DNA from: Phytophthora hibernalis
Taxonomy: Eukaryota; Oomycota; Peronosporomycetes; Peronosporales; Peronosporaceae
Assembly: GCA_012656075.1 (NCBI GenBank)
Contig: JAAKBF010000360.1
Span: 186,001-250,000 of the forward strand
Direction: 5' to 3'
Length of the DNA stretch: 64,000 bases
The notes under the pieces were generated by a model. That model worked only from the letters and a program-made list of their open reading frames with translations. It did not search any database and was not told the origin of the DNA. Position 1 is the stretch's first letter. Each line of letters opens with the position of its first letter. The position numbers were made by a program, and so were the translations under genes. Positions 21,880 through 31,488 of the stretch are shown here, piece by piece.

Positions 21880-22451
21880 GGCTACATCGTTGAGATGGCT
21901 AAATGTTGCAGTTGGCGGGCCAAGTTGCGAGCATTGCTGACCCCAGCTGAAGGTAATACCGGTAATACGTACCGGTAATCCCGGAAGATTGACAACAAAT
22001 CTGCAATTTTTTCACATATTTAAATTCTAAATACTACATTGGCAAACACAATATGTTCATTCTAAAGGCAAAAACAAAATTCAATTCTAAATTTTAAATA
22101 TTTTTGCTGCTGTAATGTACCAAATCAACAGGGATACCAAAAAGTAAATAATATTTGCTTTGTGATCATATTCATCCATATATTATATGGATGAATATGA
22201 TCAACAATCGGACCATACTTAAAAATTGTATACACTCAGAACCGCCAATCACACAATTACGTGAAATTTGGACCAATAGAATTCGAGTAAAGATGAAATT
22301 TTGGCCAATAGTTGACGTAGGGTTAGGTGAGTCCTGTAAGCCAGTCGATCGGACATATCGGGTCCGAGCGGGCTGTAAAATATATGTATGCCGTGCCAAA
22401 CATCATGTGAAATAGGTATCACTGGTATATTTTCGTTTTATCGGACCACGA
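21880..22451. other. AT-rich intergenic with long palindrome
   Basis: It holds CCGGTAATACGTACCGG at about 21958 and the 41-bp palindrome listed separately. No coding sequence is supported. Confidence 0.4.
22163..22203. repeat. 41-bp near-perfect palindrome
   Basis: Two 20-bp arms (TGATCATATTCATCCATATA and its exact inverse) around a single central base at 22183. The sequence would extrude as a long hairpin. It could be a relic of a transposon end pair or a cruciform. No flanking duplication was identified. Confidence 0.8.
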
Positions 22452-22723
22452 CAATGGGTTTGGACGAGCTCCAGCCCGGCAACACTCTGCGAGCCAAGGC
22501 GACAGCTATCGCAACATTCAAGAAGTTCCTGAAGGTAGAGGAAGTTACAGAGGAGTATGTTACAACATGCATTGAGAGTGATGAGAGTGGAAAGTGTTTT
22601 GTGTGCGTGATGGATAAGTTTGGTATGTACCTTGCGTTTAATGAAGGGAAGAAGGGTAAGGCGTTAGCTCGAAACACTGCTATGCAGTACTTTCGCCAAG
22701 CCAAGCTTCGGCTGCTAGACTAA
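22452..22723 (+). CDS. Crypton N-terminal domain fragment
   Basis: 90 residues from MGLDELQPGNTLRAKATAIATF. Helical, basic, and ending NTAMQYFRQAKLRLLD. It resembles the core-binding (SAM-like) domain at the N-terminus of tyrosine recombinases, which grips the target DNA. It is followed by a stop, and the downstream recombinase part lies in other frames. No catalytic residues are in this piece. Confidence 0.5.
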
Positions 22724-22998
22724 TTTCCACAGCATCGAGCATCGTTAGAGACGCGTTTGCTAAAAATGGGGAAAACACTTGACAACTTCTGTATGAAGCG
22801 AGATGGTGGTGGTTTTGTTAGCAAAGCGCCTCCATGTACAAAGGCTGATTTGAAAAATGGTCTTATATTTGTATAGCAATGCATGGACTACCAAGATGCA
22901 GCACTCATCTGCGTTTTGTGATACCTATTTGGGCGCGCCTCCGATCTCTCAATGCTCCACAAGCGCAACATCAGTGTTGACGCAGGTGGCGTACTCTT

Positions 22999-23922
22999 TT
23001 GCACTTGATACGACTGCAGACCTCCAAAGAACAAAGGCTGTCGCTATTCCCAGACGCCGACTTCAGTACCTGCCCAGTGCTTGCCATCGCGATCGCCCTG
23101 GTCATCCAGGCTGCACCGTGTATCGATCTAATCGGCAACCTTCCACAACAAGCATCCCAGACGCCCGCCACGCTAACTGTCGGCGTGCCTATGATCGAGC
23201 TTCTCAATGTCCCCAGCCACCACGACACTCGCAAGCCCCGCCGCAAAAGGAGCTCACACGGCATCGACAATTTATGCTCATGTTAATCGGATACTGAGCC
23301 GTGTCGCTCCAGCAGCAGGTGTGACTGGAGCGCTAAGCTCACATTCGTTCAGGCGCGGCGGGGCCCAACATGCCAACGGATGCGACAAGTTGACCGAGGG
23401 CTGGATCTTCGACAGAGGTCCTGGAATATGAGCACGACGAACAAGGGATTTAATTACATCTTCAACACTAGCAAGGAAGACCACAAGGTTGCCAAAGTTC
23501 TCGCAGGATACAAACCGAAGGTTGAAGTTACTCTGCAAAACCTGAGGAGATTCGATTCGCAGACACTTGATCAGATTACCCGAGTACAGCGCATCCTGTT
23601 CACGGCCTGTATGCAGTTTGGTACGACCAGGTTTAACGTCAACGACGAAGTGCTGGATGTGCTCATGGCAGCAATTATTCGCCACTTCCCGCATATCAGA
23701 GCTCTCAATCCTGAAAGTCCTGTCGTCAAGCGCATTGAATGCGCGATTGCCCACAGTGGAACCCAGCTAGCTGATCTTCTCACGCGGTCTTCACACCTTG
23801 CCCATCCGTCTACTAAAGGAAACGACACCAAGCCCACTACGGACAAAGAGTCAGAGCAAGTATCTAATAACCTGGCAGGGCGAACCAAGGACCAAAGATC
23901 ATCGATCACCAAGCGGCTGTGA
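22999..23922 (+). pseudogene. Crypton tyrosine recombinase catalytic region, frameshifted
   Basis: The pieces 22999-23286, 23207-23431 and 23380-23922 read in order as one recombinase. The catalytic H-x-x-R box is SHSFRRGGAQHANG, and the presumed nucleophile tyrosine is in NYIFNTSKEDHKVAKVLAG. The frame changes at about 23424, between IFDRG and WNMSTTNKGF, by one missing base, and again near 23270. The family catalyses strand exchange for element insertion. The helical tail beyond residue KVAKVLAGYKP looks like the DNA-binding extension seen in oomycete copies. Confidence 0.6.
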
Positions 23923-24484
23923 TTGAGCACTTAATCGCGCTCTCCAAGCGACAGGAGATGCGGATGGACGCACTAGAAGCGAAGCAGAACAACGACCCGG
24001 TAGCGACAAACAAACACGACTATCCAGAAGGAGCACAAGACGCACAAAATGTCAGCACATCAAAAAGAAGCAGCGCAGGGCTGCAGTCACCCACCTTCAT
24101 GCTGTGTGGTTCTCATGGTACGCGCACGACCCACGCGGGTGAGCAGCCGAGCCGAAGCGCCAGCGGTTAAACGCCAAGTTGCTGGTTGTTTTCATGAAGC
24201 TTTTCTTGACGGATGGATTCGTGCTGGACTCCGCCGTTGACGGCTATCGCGATCACGTGCTCGAGCTGGGCAAGCACGCGGAGGAGAGGGTGTTGGCTTT
24301 GCTGAGCAAGCACAACATCAAATCGCGAGGGTCCAGTGCCGTACTCAAGTATATCCAGACTCTGCACACCGCAGAATCCCTAGACGAAGAGATACGACGT
24401 TATCAACGGCAGCTCCAGACATCCGCAGTTCAAGACCCTGCTCCAGGCTATACGCAAGATGTACTTGAGATAGTTAGTAAGTAG
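23919..24484 (+). pseudogene. Transposon-associated helical tail (two frames)
   Basis: 23919-24170 has a coiled start (IEHLIALSKRQEMRMDALEAK). 24179-24484 continues in another frame, ending QDPAPGYTQDVLEIVSK. I associate this tail with repeated oomycete transposon proteins from memory, with no known function. It lies directly behind the recombinase, so it probably belongs to the same element. Confidence 0.4.
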
Positions 24485-24553
24485 ACAGCAAACGAGATGC
24501 ATATACATACACATATCCTTCCAGTGCTAGCCGCACAAACCTTCTTTAGCAAT

Positions 24554-24623
24554 AACGATGGCCCGATTTGAACAGGCACCTCAGGGCTGAAGCCATGCAC
24601 TCTTCCGGTTGAGCTACATAGTT
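24554..24623 (-). tRNA. tRNA-like sequence (probable pseudo-tRNA or SINE head), anticodon-loop UCA
   Basis: On the minus strand a cloverleaf can be drawn. The acceptor arm AACTATG/CATCGTT has 6 of 7 pairs. The D arm is GCTC/GAGT. The T arm is GCCTG-TTCAAAT-CGGGC with five pairs. A perfect A-box (TAGCTCAACCGG) and a B-box-like TTCAAATC are present. The anticodon arm is CATGG-CTTCAGC-CCTG, lacking one base on the 3' side, and its loop would place UCA in the anticodon. Length is 70 nt. A normal elongator tRNA reading UGA is unlikely, and tRNA-Sec has a different, longer shape. A tRNA pseudogene or the head of a tRNA-derived SINE fits better. Confidence 0.55.
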
Positions 24624-24929
24624 GAGAGGGAGGGCAGAGTCTGCAGCTACGCCACAGTCGTAGATGCGAGTTGCTTCGGAGAGGTCAGATCGAGGAATGA
24701 ACAGAACTGTGGCCACGTGTTTTCAGCGAATGGCTAATATTAGTCGAGTATAGCCGACACAACTTGACGAGTATACCCGAAAACCTAATTTAGCGTCGAG
24801 TATACCCGAAAAACTCATCGAGATAATCCTAATCCCGTTTCTAGAATATCCGTAAAAATCAGTTTCCAGTTCACCGAAGACGGGAATGGACGACACAGGT
24901 CAGCACACGATAGCGGAGAGGATGGAGGT

Positions 24930-25127
24930 GTGAAGGCGCGTGGATGGAGAGTGGGAGAGGCGTCGCGTTTTCTGAGGATCCCGCGCTCTACGCTGCTGGA
25001 TAATTTGGCGTCTGAGGAAGCTTTATTCTCTACAGATGTTGATCCCTCATCGAAGCGGTTGACACGTCCAGGTGTGATTGGTCCGACAAACCTGTTTGAA
25101 CCTTCCATCGTCAACCTCGTCAAATAA
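24930..25127 (+). pseudogene. Short HTH (psq-like) transposase N-terminal fragment
   Basis: 65 residues. WRVGEASRFLRIPRSTLLDN has the helix-turn-helix pattern of Psq/CENP-B-type DNA-binding domains found at the start of Pogo-like transposases. No catalytic DDE region follows in frame. It is probably a remnant. Confidence 0.35.
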
Positions 25128-25353
25128 AATCTGCGTCAGGTGAGGTGATGTCCCGAGGCGACATTCTTGAGTAGTGTGTCCGTGTGATTCCAGGGGTCGC
25201 AGACAAAAAGAGTGGCGCTAAGGAGTCGTGGCTAACCAGGTTTATCGCCCGAAATCACCTCAAGGACTATTTCGTGCGGTACCCTAAAATATCAAAAGAA
25301 CCAAGATCAGACCGACTATGACCTCCCAAACGCCACAAGGTCTTGTCAGGTTT

Positions 25354-25433
25354 ACCCGAAAAGACCCAGGCCAAGGTGTCGAGTATACCCGAAAAGACCC
25401 AGGCCAAGGTGACGAGTTTGCCCGAAAAGACTT
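25354..25433. repeat. 33-bp tandem repeat, about 2.4 copies
   Basis: ACCCGAAAAGACCCAGGCCA starts at 25354 and again at 25387 within a 33-bp period. A partial third unit begins near 25420. The core CCGAAAA is shared with the dispersed CGAGTATACCCGAAAA copies upstream. Confidence 0.7.
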
Positions 25434-25539
25434 TAATGGGTAAATGAATTGGGTGTAAGGAGTTCCCTGTGGAGATTGATGAAGGAGATGAGATGTATGA
25501 ACCGGCTTCTGTCGAAAACGTGCCGGATAGCACGTTGAT

Positions 25540-26253
25540 ATGCAGTACTTCGGCTGTATCCTTCCAGCCGGATACTTACAACCTACGTCTCGAGGTTACG
25601 AATTTTTTAAGCCACTCGACTCGAACTGTTGGCTAGATGACACTGTGATCTCGAATTTTATTCGAGCGCATATTGCTAGCAACAGCTCGACCTTCAATGT
25701 CGACTGTCAGCTATTTGGGCTAATTCTATCCTCCTACAAGCGAAAACAACGCAGCATGGAGGCGACGTACGAGGCAATCTGTGGTGTCACCGCACGATTT
25801 CCGTACGGGAAGTACCGAATCGTCTTAGTACCTGTGTGTATGAATCACCACTGGAGTTTCGTCGTAATGCAGAAGCCAGTTCTGGCCATTCCGAGCGTAA
25901 AACCCTACATGTTACACATCGATTCGAAGAAGTACTATTCCACCCAAGAGGTCAAGGACATTCTGGGTGTGTACTTCAAGAAAGAGGCGGCAATGAAGTA
26001 CGGCAAAAGAACCGTGGCGTATGCGACCAAGCGGGTCCAAACCTCTCCGCCACAGCGCAACGGCAACGGCTGCGGTGTCTTCATGTTGTACTTCATGCGA
26101 GAGGTGAACCGAGCGCTCCTTCATGACCCAAATCTTCTGCTTCTTCTCAACATCGGCAACACGTGCAACATATCTAACAAGATTAAGTTTAACTGCAACA
26201 TCGTGCGAATGCAGTTCGTGAAACACTTCTACAACGACCAAGCTCTGCAGTAA
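25540..26253 (+). CDS. Ulp1-type (C48) cysteine protease, transposon-associated
   Basis: 237 residues, uninterrupted. Catalytic elements of the Ulp1/SENP fold are in order: WLDDTVISNF near the start, His in NHHWSFVVM (about 104-112), Asp in LHIDSKKYY (about 126-134), and the Gln and Cys in PQRNGNGCGVFMLYF (about 173-187). Cellular Ulp1 proteins process SUMO-like modifiers. Copies of this size in repeat-rich regions are often carried by DNA transposons such as Mutator-like elements. The repeat debris on both sides favours that reading. No transposase partner is visible nearby. Confidence 0.65.
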   Translation: MQYFGCILPAGYLQPTSRGYEFFKPLDSNCWLDDTVISNFIRAHIASNSSTFNVDCQLFGLILSSYKRKQRSMEATYEAICGVTARFPYGKYRIVLVPVCMNHHWSFVVMQKPVLAIPSVKPYMLHIDSKKYYSTQEVKDILGVYFKKEAAMKYGKRTVAYATKRVQTSPPQRNGNGCGVFMLYFMREVNRALLHDPNLLLLLNIGNTCNISNKIKFNCNIVRMQFVKHFYNDQALQ

Positions 26254-26285
26254 GTTTCACACTACATATAAACAATAAACATATA

Positions 26286-26390
26286 ACAAGAAAAAAACAT
26301 TATTAATACCAATGGTCATACATGTACATATGAAAAAAATTACAAGAAAAACAAATTATTAATAGCAATGATCATACTCGTACACATGCA
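26286..26390. repeat. 56-bp imperfect tandem duplication
   Basis: ACAAGAAAAA followed by ATTATTAATA(C/G)CAATG(G/A)TCATAC occurs starting at 26286 and 26342. The two units differ at several positions. Confidence 0.6.
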
Positions 26391-26432
26391 CCGCGTGGCC
26401 TACCTCCACATCCATCACACCGGTGCTGTCAT

Positions 26433-26595
26433 CCTCTGCAGCGTACAGCCGCCGCAGTCGTCCGCGGTCATCAGTGGCGTACAGCTGCGGCAGTCCTTCG
26501 CGGCCATCGCTATCGTCTGCAGCCACCGCGCCGCCGCATCCGTTACGCCACCCGTGTCACCCTCTGCAGCGTACAGCCGCCGCAGTCGTCCGCGG
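26433..26595. repeat. Direct repeat, 35 bp units 128 bp apart
   Basis: CCTCTGCAGCGTACAGCCGC continuing to GTCCGCGG is present at 26433-26467 and again at 26561-26595 within GC-rich low-complexity sequence. Confidence 0.6.
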
Positions 26596-27051
26596 CCATC
26601 ATACCACCGCTGTCGTCAGTAGCCACCGATCCGCAGCGACCTGTACGCCACCGCAGCCATCACCGCCGCTGCCGTCAGAAGCCACCGATACGCTGCTGTC
26701 GTTCGCAACCCCGCGCTGCCGCAGTCCATCGCCATCAATCAGCCGCGGTCATCGCTGTCGTCCACAGATCACTGGCGTACCGCGCCGCCGCGAACATCTC
26801 ATCGTCAGCACTGTCAACTTCACATCGCTGGCGTCCTCTGTGCCATCACGCCGATTGTGTTGTGTGTGTACGTGGGGAGTGGTGTACAGCCAGTGAGTTT
26901 TACTTTATTTTGACCAATCAGGGTTCGATGTGTACCATATTTTTGGTACAGGTCCGATAAAGTCCTTGGTCCGATATTTTATGGTATGGAGCCGTATCAT
27001 TTTACGGGGAAACAGTAATCGATTTTGTATTTTTATAAAACCATACCGTAA

Positions 27052-28782
27052 TTAAAAAAATCTGGCCCCTGCGTACATTTCACCAATCATGCAGTTACCG
27101 CTAGCTTTTGACAGGTAACTCGCGCATACTCTCGTTCTCAAACAAGCAACGTACCACGATTTCCGTACCCAGCCATCTGATTCCAGCCATAGTACCAACA
27201 ATATGTGGCTAATAAGGCGAGTTGGTACGAGTACTGTCGCGAGTTTTCTGGAAGCCACTGGACCTTCCTTGATGCGATAGATGGCCTTGACCGTGTCAAT
27301 CCAGCGAAGGTTCGACAACGGTTCCATCCCACATGGAGGATCTTCAAACTCTTCCCAGACGTCGTACGCCATCAACGGTCCACGACGAAGGCGAACGACA
27401 AGAACAAAGCAGTGATCCAAGCGGTTTTGTCCGGCACACACGAGGTAGCAGCCACGCGGCATCTCCTTACGACGAACAAACGCAACGAGGTCAGCGAGCG
27501 AGTTCAGGAGCCCACTTGTTGCGTCTTGTACAAGACGGAGTAGTCGCGGGGTACACATTCACGCTCGAGGAACTTGAAGAACTCGGCCGTGTCCTCGCCG
27601 TACGTCATCTCGCGTTTGTACTCCTTCTCGAAGCTTCTCGAAGGGCTCCCAATGATCTTCCGTGATAAGTGATACGTCGCCGAGGTGGTCGCACGCAGCG
27701 TGAAGAGCTTCCATGAAGCAACGACCGGAAACAGAAGCGCTTGCACCACCAAAGTTATTGTCCGAGTAGCGACAGAAGGTACCCGGGCGGCCAGCAGCGA
27801 CCCACTGATCACCTTGATTTTTCAGATCGGGGTACTTACCAAGCTGCTCCTCCCATACCCATGAAAGCTGAAGTGGACGGGTGTCCCAAGTGACCAAGTA
27901 ATATCGATTCGGTGGCTCACCATGTCGATCCATGAAGTACGCGAAGGCGTACACGCGCCAAGGATCCCATGGTTCATTGGGGTCAAACTAGTCTCGGTGC
28001 CGGTTGCCAGGGTGACGAGCTGGATGCTGAGGTAGCGGCTCAGTAGGGAAGACAGAAAGCTGCGTCTCGGGTGGTGACGGAGGGTCGTAATCGACCGGAA
28101 CAACGTCTGCAGCAGCATTATCAACTGAATCAGGGGTAGCAAACGAAGGTGGTTCCAAGCGAAGATCGCGAAGCATACGCGCCGGCTCGTCAACGGGGCT
28201 GGCTGAAGGAAGAGCCAAAGGCTCAGCCGAACCGGATGTGGTCGCGGCGAGGTCAATGCCGTCATCAGAATTGGCCAGTATAGCGTCCAGACTCGGAGAA
28301 CCGACGACACCTTGATCTTCTTCCCGACGAGGCAACTGTGCACCGCGCCAACCAACGGGCACGCCTTCCGCATCGACGAGCACGAAGGGCTCCACGACGC
28401 CAGAGTCGAAGCTGAAGTCATCAGTTGGTGGGAGCGAAGCGAGCAGGTTTTTCGCAGCCGACTTGGGCGAAGAGGCAGCAGCGCGAGGCACCCTATCAGC
28501 TGCGGCAACGAGCTGGTCAAGGAGCCCCATCAAGCGCGCGCGAGGTTTTGATGAGGGAGGCGCCATAGCCTGTGCGCAGATGAGATCGCCGTATTTCGTC
28601 GACCTGACGGTGGCGCTAGCAGACCTATCAAGCTCCAACCGGGGAATACACCACCAGCCAGCGCAAGACGAATCGCCCGATAGTCGCTCGAGAGCAACAC
28701 CCGCTGCGCCGAGCACGTCCAATCGAGAAATTAGCGCTAAGTTCGTTTCTCGATTCAGATAAGTTCGGAGGATTGAAACCAT
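27052..28782 (-). pseudogene. Transposon-type protein with papain-like protease signature, disrupted
   Basis: The N-terminal part (28782-27994) is acidic and low complexity. An in-frame TAG near 27990 is followed by continuous text, FDPNEPWDPWRVYAFAYFMD, then RYYLVTWDTRPLQLSWVWEE, which looks chromodomain-like. Further on CFMEALHAACDHLG could supply a catalytic cysteine, and GCYLVCAGQNRLDHCFVLVV with LMAYDVWEEF could supply histidine and aspartate of a papain/OTU-type fold. The last part (27558-27052) is in another frame. Proteases of this sort occur in oomycete transposons. The catalytic assignment is my inference from motif order. Confidence 0.4.
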
Positions 28783-30230
28783 CTGTTTTGAGCTCGACGA
28801 ATGGCTGCGATGACGAAACGACGCAGTTCTCTTTTGGGACGGGGTGAGTGTATCCGATTGTACAGGGACTAGACTACAGTAGGTATTGCAGTACAGTTAA
28901 GGACATAATAGTATATAGGGTAGCTGTGGAAGCTTCTAGAACAAAGCTTCCATCTGCCTGAACAGCGGGGGCGGTCACTCTTGGTTTTGACCCGCCATTA
29001 CCATACCTTCCTCATACTGGTAGCACTTGTTGGAGAACTCGGGGCTTTCGGGGAGGGCGGTCACAACAAAGAGTGAACCGCCCCGCAGTTCGGGCGGATG
29101 GAGCCACGTGGCTCCACAGCCGCCGTACATCAGCATATATAAGTTTCACTATACTATACTAATTCTAAGTAATACTATATATGCATACTATTGGCTATAA
29201 TACTAACCAATCCTGTTACACTCACCCACCTTCCAATGACGTGACTCTTCTCCAAGTCGAGGTTCGCTCTGGTCTTGACAGACATGACCTTGACCACCGT
29301 GCTCGACGTCGAGTTTGAGATCCTTGCCCTTACACCACTCTGAGACCCACACCAATCTCTTATCCTGGAGAATCCACTCCGCACCTTGCCGCAGCAAGGC
29401 TGCATTTAGGTCGCTCGCAAGCTGACCACGACGACGCATCGTCTACGGGTTTCACGCTTTCTCCTAAATGCGTGACACGTGTACCGCAGGACACACCCGT
29501 ACCCCCTCGGGGACCACCGACTGCTTTCCCCAGTCCGCCGCGAGACGGCATACCCGTTTCCGGCGCGGCACCTTCAACAGGAAGATGTCTTTTCGCCAGG
29601 AAGCCTTTTGCTGCAACAGATCTCCCAACCAGATAGCCTTAGCCTGGCCACCTTCCTCGTGCCGTCGCGCAGCTTTTTGAGCAGTCTTCTGGCGTGGCTA
29701 CACACGCACAACACAACATCACGTCCCATGTAGCTCGTACATGACAGGTGCTTACAACAGGCCGAACACGGCAGGCGCTCACCACAGGTCGCTCTCCACA
29801 AATCCCGCTCAAACCGGCCGCTCTCCGCATGTGCACACTCAACGCCCACGCAATCTTGTTCAATAACTCCGACTGGAATTGAACCACGCGTGACCCAAGC
29901 ACACGTAGCAATGAAAAGCGAAGTGAAAAAGACAGGGAGAGTATCGCTGCTCCCGACAAGTAACTTGCCTGTTTTCCACCCTTCTCTCTGTGGTTTTATA
30001 TCCATTCACTCGATTTTTGTACAGCTTGCAAAATTGGGTATTGCGTTGGCGTAAAAACAGACGATTTACCCAATTTTGCGAACTTTACAAAAAACAGTGA
30101 GCGGATACAAAAGCGTAGAGAGAAGAGGTGGAAAACAGGCAGGTTACTAGTGTTTGTATGCAAAATACAACTGATGTCACATGAGTATTACGTCATTGCA
30201 TGATGTCACACGTATTGATTTAAACTCCGA
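28783..30230. other. Intergenic repeats with inverted structures
   Basis: It contains the hairpin TGGAAGCTT...AAGCTTCCA (28927-28952), two GC-rich partly inverted patches (about 28965-29000 and 29055-29100, sharing GCGGTCACTCTT and its inverse) and the long inverted repeat at 29958-30150. A minus-strand frame at 29203-29439 (MRRRGQLASDLNAALLRQG) may be transposon debris. Confidence 0.4.
29958..30150. repeat. Long imperfect inverted repeat, arms about 85 bp
   Basis: The left arm, from about 29958 (AGTAACTTGCCTGTTTTCCA) to 30046 (GCAAAATTGGGTA), is matched by the inverse of the right arm, about 30062-30150 (TACCCAATTTTGC to AAAACAGGCAGGTTACT). By eye the arms are about 80 percent identical around a centre of about 15 nt. 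It could be a foldback element or paired transposon ends. Confidence 0.65.
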
Positions 30231-31488
30231 ATGCTGCCAGCTTACGGGCGTTCCCTGGTCATTTTCATTCTTTCCTGCAGCTGCACATATGACTCCCGAC
30301 AGGACAACACGGACGAGCAGAGTGATCCTCCCACCAGAGCACCTGACACTACACCTGCGGGCTGGACCGTCGCCTACTTCCACGACTGCACCCTTGACTC
30401 CATAACTGTCCGCCCGACGGCGTTTGGCAAGGATGTGCGCGCAACATTGTCGCGCGTGCTAAATCTCACGCTGAAGCTGACGAATGTCTTGCTGCTCACG
30501 AAAAACGCGGCTGGTGTGTGGCCGACACAGGAGGAGGCCAGTTGTGCACCAGAAAAGGAGCTCAAGTATCTTCTGTCGGTGGGAGGGCAGCTGGGAGACC
30601 TACCGCGTGTGGACGCCGTGTAGCTTCTTGTGGAGACCAATCAACCCACAATCAAGAGGCAGCGTTGATACTCCACTGCGACACCTGAAATGCTCGCCCC
30701 TCCCATCTTGGACATCTCCACGGTCGCTGCAGAAGCTATTGATGAAGGATACGAGAGCACCGCGGCGACCGTGGTGAAAAACTCAACTCGGCGTCGGATA
30801 AGTGTCGGGGAAGAGAAAGGCAACGTCACAGTCGGTCGCCTATTCAGCATGTAACAAGGCCTTCATGAAGGAAATATGCATTGACCTGAAAAGGACCAGG
30901 TTCGGCCAGGACGTTTTGGAAATTGCAGCAAAGTACATGGAACGCCAGTACAGGGACCTGGTCGCGACATGCAAGGAGCCTTGGCTACAGAAAGAGTCCA
31001 TGCGGCGCATGTTTATCGACTCAATATTGGCGACATGTGTGGCAGCTGTAAAAGAAGAGGATGCGAGCAAGGCGGAGTTACTGCTTCACACCGACCACAA
31101 GATCAACCATACTGCGGTTGCTGGACATGGTAAGGCGGACGATGTGGTCACTTTGGGGAAGAGAATGGTGATCGTTATAGAAGTAAAGAAGTGCGATATG
31201 AAACTCGCGCTCCGTCTAAACTTTGCCGCAATGGAAGTAGCGCGCTTGTTGAATGCACAGGTGCAACAACAAGAGGAGATCAAGGCAATGCAGACCAAGC
31301 AGCTCGAGGAAGCTACCTCAGCCACGACAGACACAGAGAGTGACGAGACCAAGCTGTGTTACAGCTGGCAAGATATTCAAGGAATCTGCACCGACTTTCA
31401 AAACTACGAAGCACATGGTGTGCCGAACGCCGGAAACAACGAACGCAGGCCCCAACAAGTTACCAAACGATACGGTGCCTATCATTAA
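30231..31488 (+). pseudogene. PD-(D/E)XK nuclease-like protein of a Crinkler/transposon-related family, frameshifted
   Basis: The pieces 30231-30623, about 30690-30800 and 30802-31488 read as one protein in different frames. Part 1 has LSRVLNLTLKLTNVLLLTKN. The middle has APPILDISTVAAEAIDEGYE. Part 3 has RDLVATCKEPWLQKESMRRM, and then a nuclease core: GHGKADDVV, then VIVIEVKKCDMKLALRLNF, fitting the D...ExK active-site pattern. I recall similar proteins as abundant in Phytophthora, some grouped with Crinkler (CRN) C-terminal domains. No secretion signal or LFLAK motif is visible, so an effector role is not supported here. Stops at 30621-30623 and near 30652 and a frame change at about 30800 make it broken as read. 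Confidence 0.5.

Larger units (their letters stand above)
22452..24487 (+). mobile_element. Crypton-like tyrosine recombinase element, degenerate
   Basis: A run of plus-strand coding pieces with the hallmarks of a Crypton-type element: an N-terminal helical DNA-binding/SAM-like part (22452-22723), a degraded middle (22724-23206), a tyrosine-recombinase C-terminal domain (about 23207-23922) and a further helical tail (23919-24484). No terminal repeats were found, as expected for Cryptons. Boundaries are estimates taken from coding similarity. Several frameshifts and stops make it inactive as read. Confidence 0.6.
24488..25539. other. Repeat-rich intergenic / transposon debris
   Basis: It contains the tRNA-like sequence, scattered copies of CGAGTATACCCGAAAA (for example near 24764 and 24795) and the 33-bp tandem repeat. 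Apart from a short HTH-like frame at 24930-25127 there is no convincing gene. Confidence 0.45.
26254..27051. other. Repeat-rich, low-complexity intergenic
   Basis: It contains a 56-bp AT-rich near-duplicate (starting 26286 and 26342) and a GC-rich patch (about 26400-26780) of CCGC/CATC-type imperfect repeats. The patch has long open frames in several phases. These frames look like composition artefacts, not genes. Confidence 0.45.

Noticed and set aside
24554..24623. Genuine selenocysteine tRNA
   Set aside because: tRNA-Sec has a longer acceptor/T stack and a long variable arm. This is 70 nt with a canonical-size layout and a damaged anticodon stem.
26368..26896. Open frames in GC-rich low-complexity DNA
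   Set aside because: Overlapping frames in several phases, no domain, and compositional repeats explain them.
27822..28520. Leucine/serine-rich 232-residue minus-strand frame
   Set aside because: It overlaps the transposon-type protein in another frame and has composition typical of a shadow frame.
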